Counted from the stretch's first letter, positions 16,969-30,108 are shown. The stretch is DNA of 64,000 nt from Dictyostelium firmibasis (GCA_036169595.1 JAVFKY010000007.1:35001-99000); one strand, 5' to 3'. Numbers and translations: made by a program. Notes: generated from the letters alone by a model not told the origin.

Positions 16969-17517
16969 GCTGTTGCTGTTGCTGTTGCTGTTGTTGTTGT
17001 TGTTGTTGTTGCTGTTGGTGTTGGTGTTATTGTTGGTGTGTGGTTGTTTTTTAACTTTTTGTTACCAACATTATAACCATTCGTTTCATTTTCTTTAATG
17101 GTTCTATTAAATCGATGTGTACCCTCAACACCAAATGTTGAGAATCTTTCCAAGTTTCCAAACTTGGCTCTAAAATCACCTGCATGAATTATAAAATTGT
17201 GTATGTATGTTGTAAATTGATTATCTCTATTATATAAAATAAAGTTATAATTTGTTAATAATATTATTAGGCTAATGGTGATAAATATAATAAACTAAAC
17301 TTACTGAATATTAAATACTTCAATACTTTGATCCATTAATCTCCATCCCATGTATCTCCATTGTGGTACTGTAATTGGATCATCACTACACAACAAACGA
17401 ATCATGAAATCTAATTTATTAAAAACAGATCTAACCTGAATTATAATATTAAATGGTTAGTAGTGTTAATATGATTGATTACGTTTAAAAAAAAATTTAT
17501 GTATTAGATGGTTTAAA

Positions 17518-17691
<174 letters not shown>

Positions 17692-18580
17692 TTACTTTTG
17701 TCATTTTTTGTCTATTTAAAACCTTAAATTCATCAAAAATATTGAATAACTTTTCTCTGTTTTTAATAATTCTCTCAAATTCCATATAATTGACCATACT
17801 TGATGCAACACGATCTACCATCTTATTTGAGATTTCTTTATTACCATCAGAGGTAAATTTTGATACTTTCTGTTATATTTACTTTGCAATCAACTTTGAA
17901 AAATTCTTCTATTTTTTTGGTCAATAATTCATTATTTTCTTCAATTGGTTGCAACAACAGACGGATGTAAAATCTAACTACACCCATAATCATGTGAAGG
18001 GTATCTAATATAACATCCCATGGATCAATATCTAAACATGGTGGACCGATCATCCCATTGTGCTTTTTTGAAGATTTAATTTGTTCTCCTTCTTGATATT
18101 TATCTTTTTTCATTTTAATAGCCTTTTGAACTGCTGCTTGATTGTATTCATAAGTTCTTTTTTCGAAATCCAACAACCAAAAAAAAGAATGAATGGTTTC
18201 ACAAGTGCACTGACAAAGACTACACCTCCAAAATGATTTTGGATGAAAAATATTTCCATACCCAAGTAATTTAATCTTGCATGCTAAATCATAACTATGT
18301 AATAAAATACACTGAACTCTTTCCTGACCAAATTTGATTTGGCCGTGCTCGGTATCAAAGAACTGATTGAGCTCTTCTCTAATTGGTTTCAACTCTTTTG
18401 TTAAATTGCTATATGTTTCTGACATAATTGATACACCTAATAATATTCCGTCAATATGAGATTTTAATTGAGTTGTTGTTTTGTGATCTCTTATCGATTT
18501 TATCATTATAGCATTTTGTGGGTGTGTTTTGTTTTTATTCATTACACACCCATCCATTTGTAATAAAAAGTGTATTGGTT

Positions 18581-18609
18581 GATTATTATTATTATTATTA
18601 CTATTACTA

Positions 18610-18659
<50 letters not shown>

Positions 18660-18685
18660 ATTATTATTATTATTATAATTATTAG
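18581..18685. repeat. ATT array coding poly-Asn in family A exon 2
   Basis: Interrupted ATT/ATAATT units on the plus strand encode an Asn-rich loop between the finger region and the first catalytic Asp. The complete copy has it at 48408-48540. Confidence 0.85.
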
Positions 18686-19850
18686 TTGGTTGTTGTCTAT
18701 TTGATGCAATTACATAGTTTTTTAGATCATCGATTGATTGACCACTATCTTCCATTTCTTGAATTTCATGATTATCTATTTTTAAAATTAATTTGATTGT
18801 TTTTTTGATATCTATATAATAACCATTGGGTAATTTTTTAGGGAAATAAATTTTTGATGCCAAAATTCTTGAAAAACTTTTAATTCTTGAAATACTGTAA
18901 TAATGTACACTTAAACCTAAAGATGTACAATGATATCCCCATTTGCTGAATGGTATCATGTTACAATACTTGTCACGTACTAAATGTTCAAATGGTACAT
19001 CTTTTATTAATGGATAAAAATAAAAACAACAACACTTTAGCATATATGCATATAGTTATAATAAAACAAAAAACATCGTGAAACTATATATTATAATTGA
19101 TTATTGTAAAAAATAAACAAACACAAAATAAAATTAACAAATAAAATAAACAAATAAGTAATAAATAATGTAAAGTATGTTTTATTTGAGATGAATGATT
19201 TGAAAATAAAATTTTTAAAAAAAAAATTGAAAAATTGAAAAAGAAAAATTTATTTGTTCAGCTTCCCACACTTCCAAAAATATACATACTTGAACTAGAA
19301 CGATCTTCTATTAATTTCTTTTCCTCACTTATTCGAGCAAGACATTCAATATCCTTGCACCTCCTACAATTTATTTTATCATTTGGGAACCCATAATGAT
19401 GTAGTTTTTTGTAATGATTTTGGGCATTTGAATATGTAATTATCGAACCACAATTTGTATGGTCGCACACTATATTTTTTGAGTGTTTTGGAACATATGT
19501 TTCATTATTTTGGTGGTTTTTTGCCTCTACCTCTGATTTTGATTCTTCCTGGATACCAACTCTTATTATTTCTAATTGTGGTTCATGATGTTTTCTAATG
19601 TGGTCATATATTGTATCGGTATACTTTACCAATTTATATTCACTACATTCTGAACAACCATACTTGTCATCACTTTTAACTACCAATTGTTTAACTATAA
19701 GTGTGGAATATTTATTATTGATTTTATTTGTTCTTTGTCTACTACTGGAATTGCTACCATTACTGACAATACTACTATTGATGCTATCACTACAATAGCT
19801 TCTAGAAACAATCAATCCACCAACATCATTACTTGTATTAACGCCATCAA

Positions 19851-19902
<52 letters not shown>

Positions 19903-20318
19903 ATTATTATTTATATTATCATATATATATTTAAATTTATGAATATATTTATTTATTTGAAATTCCCAAATATTTAAGATAATTTTCAGAGAAATTCAAG
20001 AGATTTTCTGGAGATATTTTAGCTCGAAAAAATTATTGAAAAAATGAAAAATTTCGAGTTTGAAAAAAGTTGCCACGGTGTCACGCACCTATTTTTTTGA
20101 GTTTTGAGAAATTTTGAAGAAAGTAAAAACAGTATAAATAGTGGCACTAAATATTGAAAACAATTTGATTTATTTTATTTGGGAATTCCTCCTATATATA
20201 TTTAAGATACACACACATAATTTATACAAATAATTAAAAAAAAAAAAAAAAAATTCTTTTATTAATTTAATACTTTTTCTCTATCTCTATAAAAATAATT
20301 TTAGATATCAATAAAATA

Positions 20319-21320
20319 ATGTCTACCACCGATAATAATAACCACGCTAGTAGCTCTACCGAAAATAATTCTAATTCTTATGAAACAAGAATGAAATCAC
20401 TTGAGGATCAAATCTCCAATCTCTCATTAGCTTTTACCAGATATATGAAAGAGCCAATCAGAGAGTCGTACCGTAACTCTGATAATCAACGTTCTAATGA
20501 TGAATCTGAAACTGAGAATGAACAAGGTGATGATGACTCTATCGATCCAGTCGATGTTCCAACTGATTATCAACTATCAGAGTCATTACTTGCTAACTAC
20601 AAACATTTAATCAATAATCAAGGTTTGTTAGTTGAAGAAAAATGTATCCTTAAGAAGAACGAAATCGCTGATGTTAACAAAATCTTTTGCTTTCCATCTA
20701 ACTTCCAAGTGAATGTAGCTCCATTCGGTACTCCAGAAGGTATATCTGCTTCATCGAATCTCAAGAATAATGATACTGACTTGTACATTGTAGAAAAGAG
20801 AATCAATGATATTTTGAAACCAATACTTTTACTTTCAAGTATGATATCATCCGATAAAACTGATATCGATACCGAACTCTTAGGTTACTTAGCTGACTCG
20901 TCCATCCAATTAGTTGTTAGTGCTCAAGCAACATTAGCTCGTGTTCGTCGTAACAATATCTCAAAAGAAATCTACGGTTCCGAAGTGGTTCAACCAATCA
21001 AGATCAAAGACACTCCAAAGATGTTTGATGATACCGAATCTGAACGTGTAAGAAAGTTAGCAAAGTCAATTAGAAAGAACAATGAGGCCAAACAATCATT
21101 GTTAAAAGTTAACAATCAATCAAAGTCAAACTTTAAGAAATCAACCAATGCAGGTGGTAATAACACTACTGGAAGTACTAGTTCGAATAACAAGTCCAGT
21201 AGTGGGAGTAATGGCCGATCCAATAACTTCAATGGATCCCAAAGTAATGCTGCATCAGGTAGCAGCAATACCAAGTCTGGAAACGGTACCAATTATCGTT
21301 TTCAGAAGAACAAGAAGTAA
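20319..21320 (+). CDS. DIRS-1 ORF1, Gag-like
   Basis: 333 codons. The N-terminus is Ser/Asn- and acid-rich, the middle is conserved and helical-looking (YQLSESLLANYKHLINN; LARVRRNNISKEIYGSE), and the C-terminus is basic and Ser/Gly/Asn-rich, ending FQKNKK. This matches the position and style of ORF1 of DIRS-1, thought to be a nucleic-acid-binding structural protein. The copies at 43595, 56262 (minus) and 35224 (minus) are nearly identical. The start ATG follows the A-rich leader just inside the terminal repeat. Confidence 0.8.
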   Translation: MSTTDNNNHASSSTENNSNSYETRMKSLEDQISNLSLAFTRYMKEPIRESYRNSDNQRSNDESETENEQGDDDSIDPVDVPTDYQLSESLLANYKHLINNQGLLVEEKCILKKNEIADVNKIFCFPSNFQVNVAPFGTPEGISASSNLKNNDTDLYIVEKRINDILKPILLLSSMISSDKTDIDTELLGYLADSSIQLVVSAQATLARVRRNNISKEIYGSEVVQPIKIKDTPKMFDDTESERVRKLAKSIRKNNEAKQSLLKVNNQSKSNFKKSTNAGGNNTTGSTSSNNKSSSGSNGRSNNFNGSQSNAASGSSNTKSGNGTNYRFQKNKK

Positions 21321-24240
21321 ACTTACCAGTAGGTGGACGTCTCGTCCACTTCAAACAAGTTTGGAAAGAATTGGGTCTTCCAAACTTTTGTCAAGAAGTA
21401 GTAAACGGATTAAAGGTTCCGCTACTTCCAAACTTCAAACCGATGCTGAACCCAATTCCGATTTCAATTCCAGAGGGTCCGAAATCAGATTGTATCACAA
21501 ACGAAGTACAAGATTTATTAAAAGACAATGCAATAGAACAGGTACTTCCAAACCGTCACTCCCAACTCGTTTTTTACTCCAACGTGTTTACGGTTCCAAA
21601 AGCTGGAACGAATTTACATCGTCCAGTACTAGATCTAAAGAGGTTAAACCTTTTTATCAAAAATCAATCATTCAAGATGGAAGGTCTAAAGAATCTGTCT
21701 TCAATGGTAAAACAAGGTTACTACATGGTAAAACTCGATATCAAGAAAGCTTATCTCCATGTTTTAGTCGACGAAAGTTATCGAGATTTATTCCGATTCG
21801 TTTGGAAAGGAACTCATTACAGATGGAGAACAATGCCATTCGGGTTATCGTCAGCTCCTCGAATCTTTACAATGTTAATGAGACCAGTACTCCGAATGCT
21901 AAGAGATATCAACATTTCCGTAATCGCCTACTTAGACGATCTTCTAATCGTTGGTTCAACAAAAGAAGAATGTTTAAACAACCTCAACCAAACAATGAAT
22001 CTGTTAGTCAAACTCGGATTCAAGTTAAATTTAGAAAAGAGTGTTCTCGAGCCAACTCAATCAATAACGTTTCTAGGATTAGAAATCGATTCAATATCAA
22101 TGAAGCTACTTGTTCCAAAAGAAAAGAAGAAGAGTATCATCAAAGATATCAGGAACTTTCTAAAACTCGAAACTTGTACTCTAAGAAAGCTAGCTGGTTT
22201 AAAAGGAAAACTGATTGCATTGAAAGATGCAGTAATACCATTCCGTTTATACACTCGTCAAACAAACAAGTTTCATTGTCACAGTCTGAAACTAGCAAAT
22301 GGAAATTGGGATCAATCATTTCCAATTTCTCAAGATGTCAAGAAAGAAATTTCAAATTGGTTAACTCTCTTAAACCAATGGAATGGAAAAGAAATAAGTC
22401 TGTTTCCAAGTTACGATTATGTTCTAACAACAGATGCATCAGAATCAGGTGCAGGCGCAACTTTAATGAAAGACAACAAAGTCATCAAAACTTGGTCGTT
22501 CCAGTGGTCAGAAGTCCAATCAAACATGTCATCGAACCGTCGAGAAATGCTCGCTCTACTAATGGCATTTCAAACTCTATGTCGGAAGTTGAACAACTGC
22601 AATCTAAAGATTCAAACCGACAACACAACAACCCTCTCGTATGTCAATCGCCAAGGTGGTCAGATTCAAGATCTATCGATTCTCTTCGAACAGCTCTGGA
22701 AACAATGTCTCAAGAAGAAAATCAATCTGATCGGGGAACACATTCCAGGATTCTTCAATGTCAAAGCCGATCACCTCAGTCGTCTATCAGAGATGAATCA
22801 CAAATCATCCAAGATGATCAAGAGTTACAACTGGCAACTCAAGAAAGAAGTATTCAATCGAATTCAACTTCAATTCGGTCAAATTCAAATGGATCTATTT
22901 GCTTCACACTTCAACCATCAAACAATCAATTACTCAACCATGAAAATGAATGCTCTACAACTCGATTGGAGTCAGTGGAATCAATGCCTAGCGTTCCCGC
23001 CTCCAATACTTTTGCCTTCTGTGATGGAGAAGATGAACTTATTGAGTTCGAAGATGGTTTCTATAATACTGATATTCCCGATTTGGAGGTCAGCAACTTG
23101 GTATCCGATGATTCAAGCTCAAGTTCCTCGTCATCATCGCCATCTGTTTCCTCAAGTACTGGGTACGTTTCAAGAAGTATTGACAAAAGAATCGATAGAG
23201 TCAATACCAATTCAAATTCAGCAACGATGGAAACTGGGGATTATTCGACTTTCCAATCTCATGTAAAGTCAATAATTAAAACAAGTAAATCGAGTACTTC
23301 GAATTTGTTTATGAACTCTTGGCAGCCATCAACCTTAAAGGTCTATGATTCAAACTACTCAAAGTTCCATTTCTTTTGTATTTTAAATCGTTTGGATCCA
23401 TCAAAGATTACTCTGGTAGTTTTTATGGACTATTTGACCTATTTATTCAAGTTACAACCTCCATTGGCTTATTCAACAATTAACAGTCATCGTTCAATGC
23501 TTAATCAGTTGCTCATTCTTAGAAATCAATCTGAAATCGTTAATGATCCGTTCATATCAAGAATAATGACTGGTATTCACAAGTTACGTCCAAGTAACTC
23601 AAAGTATAATGAAATCTGGAATGCAAATCAAGTTTTCAAATACTTATCTACAATCAACGTTTATCCAAAGTTTACATACTCTGTTCTTCTACATAAGACT
23701 TTTGTTCTTTGTAAAATGTTTGGTTTAGCAAGGTCATCTGACTTGGTCAAATGGTCTTACAAGAATTTAATAATCACTGAACACTCAATTAAAGCTCCCG
23801 TTATCAATGCAAAAGAACAAAGGAATACAAAGAATGCTGATATTTCCATTTTAGAATTAACTTCACTAGATGAATCAAATGCAAGTATTTGTCCAGTTCT
23901 CCATCTTTCAAGATACCTCAAACACTCTGAACAAAGAAGAACTGCTTCATCTGGAGACTCGGTATTCATTCTCCGTGATGGTAATCCAGTTTCAGTCGAA
24001 TATATAAACTCTATAGTTTTATCAATACTTTCAAAATCAGGTATTGATATTACAAAGTTCAAATCTCACTCTACTCGTTCCGCTATGGCTTCTCTCTTGT
24101 TGTCCAGTAATGTTCCATTCCATGTGGTCAAGAAACTAGGTCGTTGGAAATCAAATGATACAGTTGATAACTTTTATGACAAGAAAATCATTGGTGAAAA
24201 ATCTGGTGGTTTCTTAAATAATGTAGTCCAACTTTCATAA
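21148..24240 (+). CDS. DIRS-1 tyrosine recombinase frame
   Basis: A long open frame. Its first two thirds overlap the RT frame and are low in recognisable domains, so the true start is uncertain and probably near 22950-23000. The last ~300 codons are a tyrosine recombinase: an N-terminal core-binding part (MNSWQPSTLKVYDSNYSKF), an ARSSDLVKW segment, the His-x-x-Arg box in FKSHSTRSAMAS, the LGRW box, and the nucleophile candidate in DNFYDKK. This enzyme inserts the circular DNA copy instead of an integrase. Confidence 0.75.
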   Translation: MQVVITLLEVLVRITSPVVGVMADPITSMDPKVMLHQVAAIPSLETVPIIVFRRTRSKLTSRWTSRPLQTSLERIGSSKLLSRSSKRIKGSATSKLQTDAEPNSDFNSRGSEIRLYHKRSTRFIKRQCNRTGTSKPSLPTRFLLQRVYGSKSWNEFTSSSTRSKEVKPFYQKSIIQDGRSKESVFNGKTRLLHGKTRYQESLSPCFSRRKLSRFIPIRLERNSLQMENNAIRVIVSSSNLYNVNETSTPNAKRYQHFRNRLLRRSSNRWFNKRRMFKQPQPNNESVSQTRIQVKFRKECSRANSINNVSRIRNRFNINEATCSKRKEEEYHQRYQELSKTRNLYSKKASWFKRKTDCIERCSNTIPFIHSSNKQVSLSQSETSKWKLGSIISNFSRCQERNFKLVNSLKPMEWKRNKSVSKLRLCSNNRCIRIRCRRNFNERQQSHQNLVVPVVRSPIKHVIEPSRNARSTNGISNSMSEVEQLQSKDSNRQHNNPLVCQSPRWSDSRSIDSLRTALETMSQEENQSDRGTHSRILQCQSRSPQSSIRDESQIIQDDQELQLATQERSIQSNSTSIRSNSNGSICFTLQPSNNQLLNHENECSTTRLESVESMPSVPASNTFAFCDGEDELIEFEDGFYNTDIPDLEVSNLVSDDSSSSSSSSSPSVSSSTGYVSRSIDKRIDRVNTNSNSATMETGDYSTFQSHVKSIIKTSKSSTSNLFMNSWQPSTLKVYDSNYSKFHFFCILNRLDPSKITLVVFMDYLTYLFKLQPPLAYSTINSHRSMLNQLLILRNQSEIVNDPFISRIMTGIHKLRPSNSKYNEIWNANQVFKYLSTINVYPKFTYSVLLHKTFVLCKMFGLARSSDLVKWSYKNLIITEHSIKAPVINAKEQRNTKNADISILELTSLDESNASICPVLHLSRYLKHSEQRRTASSGDSVFILRDGNPVSVEYINSIVLSILSKSGIDITKFKSHSTRSAMASLLLSSNVPFHVVKKLGRWKSNDTVDNFYDKKIIGEKSGGFLNNVVQLS
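21371..23266 (+). CDS. DIRS-1 reverse transcriptase, RNase H and methyltransferase-like protein
   Basis: 631 codons. Reverse-transcriptase hallmarks run in order: KAGTNLHRPVLDLKRLN, MVKLDIKKAYLHV, MPFGLSSAPRIFT and the active-site IAYLDDLLIVG. RNase H follows with LTTDASESGAGATL, SSNRREMLALLMAF and IQTDNTTTLSYV. The C-terminal part (QMDLFASHFNHQ...CLAFPPPILL) is the DIRS region usually called methyltransferase-like. It overlaps the recombinase frame, as known for DIRS-1. Confidence 0.85.
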   Translation: MGLPNFCQEVVNGLKVPLLPNFKPMLNPIPISIPEGPKSDCITNEVQDLLKDNAIEQVLPNRHSQLVFYSNVFTVPKAGTNLHRPVLDLKRLNLFIKNQSFKMEGLKNLSSMVKQGYYMVKLDIKKAYLHVLVDESYRDLFRFVWKGTHYRWRTMPFGLSSAPRIFTMLMRPVLRMLRDINISVIAYLDDLLIVGSTKEECLNNLNQTMNLLVKLGFKLNLEKSVLEPTQSITFLGLEIDSISMKLLVPKEKKKSIIKDIRNFLKLETCTLRKLAGLKGKLIALKDAVIPFRLYTRQTNKFHCHSLKLANGNWDQSFPISQDVKKEISNWLTLLNQWNGKEISLFPSYDYVLTTDASESGAGATLMKDNKVIKTWSFQWSEVQSNMSSNRREMLALLMAFQTLCRKLNNCNLKIQTDNTTTLSYVNRQGGQIQDLSILFEQLWKQCLKKKINLIGEHIPGFFNVKADHLSRLSEMNHKSSKMIKSYNWQLKKEVFNRIQLQFGQIQMDLFASHFNHQTINYSTMKMNALQLDWSQWNQCLAFPPPILLPSVMEKMNLLSSKMVSIILIFPIWRSATWYPMIQAQVPRHHRHLFPQVLGTFQEVLTKESIESIPIQIQQRWKLGIIRLSNLM

Positions 24241-24646
24241 ATTTAAATATATATATGATAATATAAATTAAAAATTTAAATAATTAAATTATATTTTATA
24301 TTAAATATATATATTTAAATTGGTCCCACCCGCCCTCCCTTAGTCGGAATTCCATATAAATCAAATTGTTTTCAATATTTAGTGCCACTATTTATACTGT
24401 TTTTACTTTCTGAAAAATTTCGCAAAACTCAAAAAAATAGGTGCGTGACACGTGGCAACTTTTTTCAAACTCGAAATTTTTCATTTTTTCAATAATTTTT
24501 TCGAGCTAAAATATCTCCAGAAAATTCTCTTGAATTTCTCTGAAAATTATCTTAAATATTTGGGAATTTCAAATAAATAAATATATTCATAAATTTAAAT
24601 ATATATATTTAATATAAAATATAATTTAATTATTTAAATTTTTAAT

Positions 24647-26583
24647 TCCTTTCCAAACGAACCGAAATAGGTCTCTGAATCTTTCGTCCACTAAGATATG
24701 AAGATAGGCTTTCTTGATATCGAGTTTTACCATGTAATAACCTTGTTTCAACATTGATGAGAGATTCTTTATTCCTTCCATCTTGAATGATTGATTGCTG
24801 ATGAACTTGTTTAATCTTTTTAAATCTAGTACTGGACGAAGTAAATTCGTTCCAGCTTTTGGAACCGTAAACACGTTGGAGTAAAAAACGAGTTTTGAAT
24901 AACGGTTTGGAAGTACTTGCTCTATAGCATCGTCTAGTAGCAATTCTTGTACTTCGTTTGTGATGCAATCCGTTTTCGGACCATCTGGCATCGAGATCGG
25001 AATTGGGTTCAGCATCGGTTTGAAGTTTGGAAGTAGATGAATCTTTAGACCATTCACTACTTCTTGACAAAAGTTTGGAAGACCCAATTCTTTCCAAACC
25101 TGTTTGAAGTGGACAAGACGTCCACCTACCGGTAAGTTTACTTCTTGTTCTTCGGAAAACGGTAGTTGTTGTTGGAACCGTTTCCAGACTTGGTATTGTT
25201 GCTACCTGCTGCAACAGTACTTTGGGATCCATTGAAGTTGTTGGATCGGCCATTACTCCCACTATTGGATTTACTATTACTACTGTTTCCATTAGTGTTA
25301 TTACCACTTGAGTTGTTATTATTGTTATTATTGTTGTTATTATTAAATGATTTCTTAAATCTTGATTTTGATTGATAACTACTTTTTGATAATGATTGTT
25401 TTGTTTCATTATTCTTTCTGATTACCTTTGATAACTTTCTTATACGTTCAGTTTCAGTTTCATCAAATAATTTTGGAGTATCCTTTATCTTGATTGGTTG
25501 AACGACTTCAGAACCATATATTTCTTTTGATATGTTGTTACGACGAACACGACTTAATGATGCTTGTGCATTAATAGTTAAAAGAATAGTAGAATCAGCT
25601 AAATAACTTAATAGTTCAGTATCGACTTCAGAATTATCAGTAGATGATAACATGTTTGATATCAAGAGGATAGGTTTCAATATATCATTGATTCTTTTTT
25701 CGACAATGAATAGATCAGAATCATAATTCTTGAGATGAGATGAGGCAGTAATACCATCTGGAGTACCGAATGGAGCAACATTAATCATTTGATGGAAAGC
25801 AAAAAGTTTTATTAAAATCAGAAATATCGTTCTTTTTGAGGATACATTGTTCTTCAACCAGTAAACCTTGATTGTTTAATAAATGTTTATATTCATTAAA
25901 CAATGAATCAGATAATTGATATTCAGTTGGTATATCGACATCATTATTTGAATCATCATCATTATCTTCATTCTCTATATCTGAATTGTTATTATTCTCT
26001 TGATTTTTACTTATATTATTGTTAGATGTTATTGGTTCTTTAACGTATCTACTAAATGTTAATGTTAATTTATTTATTTGATCTTCAATTGATTTCATTC
26101 TAATATCCATTAAATTTGTGTTATTATCTGTAGATGAACTGCCATAGCTTTGATCATTAGAGTTATTATTAACAGTGGTGTTCATTATTTTATTTAATTT
26201 AAAATATTGTATGAGTTAGTATAATATTAAATTAAAATATATAAAAATATTGTTATAAATTAATTATTTGTATAAAAATTGTGTGAATGTATCTTAAACA
26301 TATAGGAGGAATTCCCAAATAAAATAAATCAAATTGTAAAAGTTTCTGTGTGGTATTTATAATGAAATGCATTCGTCTGTAAAAATTTCAACAAAAAAAA
26401 AAAAAAAAAAAATTTTATTTTTCCCCCACTTTTTGGCGCACTTATTTGCGCGGGAAATTTTTAACACACCCCACACCACACTTTGCGCGAAATTTTTAAA
26501 AATTTAAAAATTATCTTAAATATTTGGGAATAATCAAATAAATAAATGTATTCATAATATAAATATATATATGATAATATAAA
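24647..26583 (-). mobile_element. diverged DIRS variant, fragment
   Basis: A second DIRS type, clearly diverged in sequence from the main one but with the same organisation. Parts: left terminal repeat (about 26400-26583, with GCGC-containing TTTGCGCGAAAT), ORF1 and the beginning of the RT frame. The terminal repeat resembles 2734-2934 and 58164-58560. Broken, about two breaks. The extent of divergence suggests an older lineage. Confidence 0.8.
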
Positions 26584-26656
26584 TTTATAAATGAAAAGAT
26601 TTAATTTTTATTTATTGGGATTGGTTTTATTATTTAATAGTTGAATCAATATTTCA
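26584..26656. other. short flank shared with 57770-57845
   Basis: 73 bases between two DIRS pieces; ATTTATTGGGATTGG and GTTGAATCAATATTTCA recur at about 57798-57845 beside the unrecognised coding fragment. This is the same host or element sequence present twice. Confidence 0.6.
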
Positions 26657-29122
26657 AGTTAAATTTAGAAAAGAGTGTTCTCGAGCCAACTCAATCAATA
26701 ACGTTTCTAGGATTACAAATCGATTCAATATCAATGAAGCTACTTGTTCCAAAAGAAAAGAAGAAGAGTATCATCAAAGATATCAGGAACTTTCTAAAAC
26801 TCGAAACTTGTACTCTAAGAAAGTTAGCTGGTTTAAAAGGAAAACTGATTGCATTGAAAGATGCAGTAATACCATTCCGCTTGTACACTCGTCAAACAAA
26901 CAAGTTTCATTGTCAAAGTCTGAAACTAGCAAATGGAAATTGGGATCAATCATTTCCAATTTCTCAAGATGTCAAGAAAGAAATTTCAAATTGGTTAACT
27001 CTCTTAAACCAATGGAATGGAAAAGAAATAAGTCTGTTTCCAAGTTACGATTATGTTCTAACAACAGATGCATCAGAATCAGGTGCAGGTGCAACTTTAA
27101 TGAAAAACAACAAAGTCATCAAAACTTGCAAGGTGGTCAGATTCAAGATCTATCGAATCTCTTCGAACAGCTCTGGAAACAATGTCTCAAGAAGAAAATC
27201 AATCTGATCGGGGAACACATTCCAGGATTCTTCAATGTCAAAGCCGATCACCTCAGTCGTCTATCAGAGATGAATCACAAATCATCCAAGACGATCAAGA
27301 GTTACAACTGGCAACTCAAGAAAGAAGTGTTCAATCGAATTCAACTTCAATTCGGTCAAATTCAAATGGATCTATTTGCTTCACACTTCAACCATCAAAC
27401 AATCAATTACTCAACCATGAAAATGCTCTACAACTCGATTGGAGTCAGTGGAATCAATGTCTAGCGTTCCCACCTCCAATACTTTTGCCTTCTGTGATGG
27501 AGAAGATGAACTTATTGAGTTCGAAGATGGTTTCTTTAATACTGATCTTCCCGATTTGGAGATCAGCAACTTGGTATCCGATGATTCAAGCTCAAGTTTC
27601 TCGTCATCATCGCCATCTGTTTCCTCAAGTACTGGGTACGTTTCAAGAAGTATTGACAAAAGAATCGATAGAGTCAATACCAATTCAAATTCAGCAACGA
27701 TGGAAACTGGGGATTATTCGACTTTCCAATCTCATGTAAAGTCAATAATTAAAACAAGTAAATCGAGTACTTCGAATTTGTTTATGAACTCTTGGCAGCC
27801 ATCAACCTTAAAGGTCTATGATTCAAATTACTCAAAGTTCCATTTCTTTTGTATTTTAAATCGTTTGGATCCATCAAAGATTACTCTGGTAGTTTTTATG
27901 GACTATTTGACCTATTTATTCAAGCTACAACCTCCGTTGGCTTATTCAACAATTAACAGTCATCGTTCAATGCTTAATCAGTTGCTCATTCTTAGAAATC
28001 AATCTGAAATCGTTAATGATCCGTTCATATCAAGAATAATGACTGGTATTCACAAGTTACGTCCGAGTAACTCAAAGTATAATGAAATCTGGAATGCAAA
28101 TCAAGTTTTCAAATACTTATCTACAATCAACGTTTATCCAAAGTTTACATACTCTGTTCTTCTACATAAGACTTTTGTTCTTTGTAAAATGTTTAGTTTA
28201 GCAAGATCATCTGACTTGGTCAAATGGTCTTACAAGAATTTAATAATCACTGAACACTCAATTAAAGCTCCTGTTATCAATGCAAAAGAACAAAGGAATA
28301 CAAAGAATGCTGATATTTCCATTTTAGAATTAACTTCACTAGATGAACCAAATGCAAGTATTTGTCCAGTTCTCCATCTTTCAAGATACCTCAAACACTC
28401 TGAACAAAGAAGAACTGTTTCATCTGGTGACTCGGTTTTCATTCTCCGTGATGGTAATCCAGTTTCAGTCGAATATATAAACTCTATAGTTTTATCAATA
28501 CTCTCAAAATCAGGTATTGATATTACAAAGTTCAAATCTCACTCTACTCGTTCCGCTATGGCTTCTCTCTTGTTGTCCAGTAATGTTCCATTCCATGTGG
28601 TCAAGAAACTCGGTCGTTGGAAATCAAATGATACAGTTGATAACTTTTATGACAATAAAATCATTGGTGAAAAATCTGGTGGTTTCTTAAATAATGTAGT
28701 CCAACTTTCATAAATTTAAATATATATATGATAATATAAATTAAAAATTTAAATAATTAAATTATATTTTATATTAAATATATATATTTAAATTGGTCCC
28801 AGCCCGCCCTCCCTTAGTCGGAATTCCATATAAATCAAATTGTTTTCAATATTTAGTGCCACTATTTATACTGTTTTTACTTTCTGAAAAATTTCGCAAA
28901 ACTCAAAAAAATAGGTGCGTGACACGTGGCAACTTTTTTCAAACTCGAAATTTTTCATTTTTTCAATAATTTTTTCGAGCTAAAATATCTCCAGAAAATT
29001 CATTTGAATTTCTCTGAAAATTATCTTAAATATTTGGGAATAATCAAATAAATAAATGTATTCATAAATTTAAATATATATATTTAATATAAAATATAAT
29101 TTAATTATTTAAACTTTTAATT
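26657..29122 (+). mobile_element. DIRS-1 fragment, 3' half
   Basis: Starts within the RT frame and carries RNase H, recombinase, internal complementary region and right terminal repeat. Broken, about two or three breaks. It is very similar to the whole copies, hence young. Its right end abuts an opposite-strand DIRS-1. Confidence 0.85.
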
Positions 29123-30108
29123 TTACCATGTAGTAACCTTGTTTTACCATCGAAGATAGATTCTTTAGACCTTCCATCTTGAATGATTGATTTTTGATAA
29201 AAAGGTTTAACCTCTTTAGATCTAGTACTGGACGATGTAAATTCGTTCCAGCTTTTGGAACCGTAAACACGTTGGAGTAAAAAACGAGTTGGGAGTGACG
29301 GTTTGGAAGTACTTGTTCTATTGCATTGTCTTTTAATAAATCTTGTACTTCGTTTGTGATGCAATCTGATTTCGGACCCTCTGGAATTGAAATCGGAATT
29401 GGGTTCAGCATCGGTTTGAAGTTTGAAAGTAGTGGAACCTTTAATCCGTTTACTACTTCTTGATAAAAGTTTGGAAGACCCAATTCTTTCCAAACTTGTT
29501 TGAAGTGGACGAGACGTCCACCTACTGGTAAGTTTACTTCTTGTTCTTCTGAAAACGATAATTGGTACCGTTTCCAGACTTGGTATTGCTGCTACCTGAT
29601 GCAGCATTACTTTGGGATCCATTGAAGTTATTGGATCGGCCATTACTCCCACTACTGGACTTGTTATTCGAACTACTACTTCCAGTAGTGTTATTACCAC
29701 CTGTGTTGGTTGATTTCTTAAAGTTTGACTTTGCACTGCAAATTATCTTCTCCCCCTGCCGTGGGTTTTTACAAGTGTTAAGTGGGGTCTCATAAAAATT
29801 TAATATGTAAAAATTAACTTTGAAAAAAAAAAAAAGTTTCTCATATAAAAATTGTGGGAAGATTTCGACATATACCACCTGAAATCTTCGCAACCTGCCG
29901 TCTCCTAAAAATTCAAATAAAAGTGTATTTTTCAACCGATTCAGTCCGTGTAAAGATTTATCACAAACTGAATCGGTTAATAATTAATTTTTATTTATAT
30001 TTTTTTTTAAAATTAAAATTTTTTTTTTTTTTTTTTGTTGGTTATTTTTTTTTTTTTTTTTTTTTTTGTGATTTTTTTTTTTTTTGTAATATTATTGTTA
30101 TTATTTTA

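Larger units (their letters stand above)
19911..24646 (+). mobile_element. DIRS-1, looks whole
   Basis: DIRS-1 retroelement, ~4.74 kb. Parts: left inverted terminal repeat (about 19911-20310), Gag-like ORF1, overlapping reverse transcriptase/RNase H/methyltransferase-like frame and tyrosine-recombinase frame, the internal region complementary to both ends (about 24240-24330), and right terminal repeat to 24646. It is inserted in family A copy 4. It has no evident break and looks young. Confidence 0.9.
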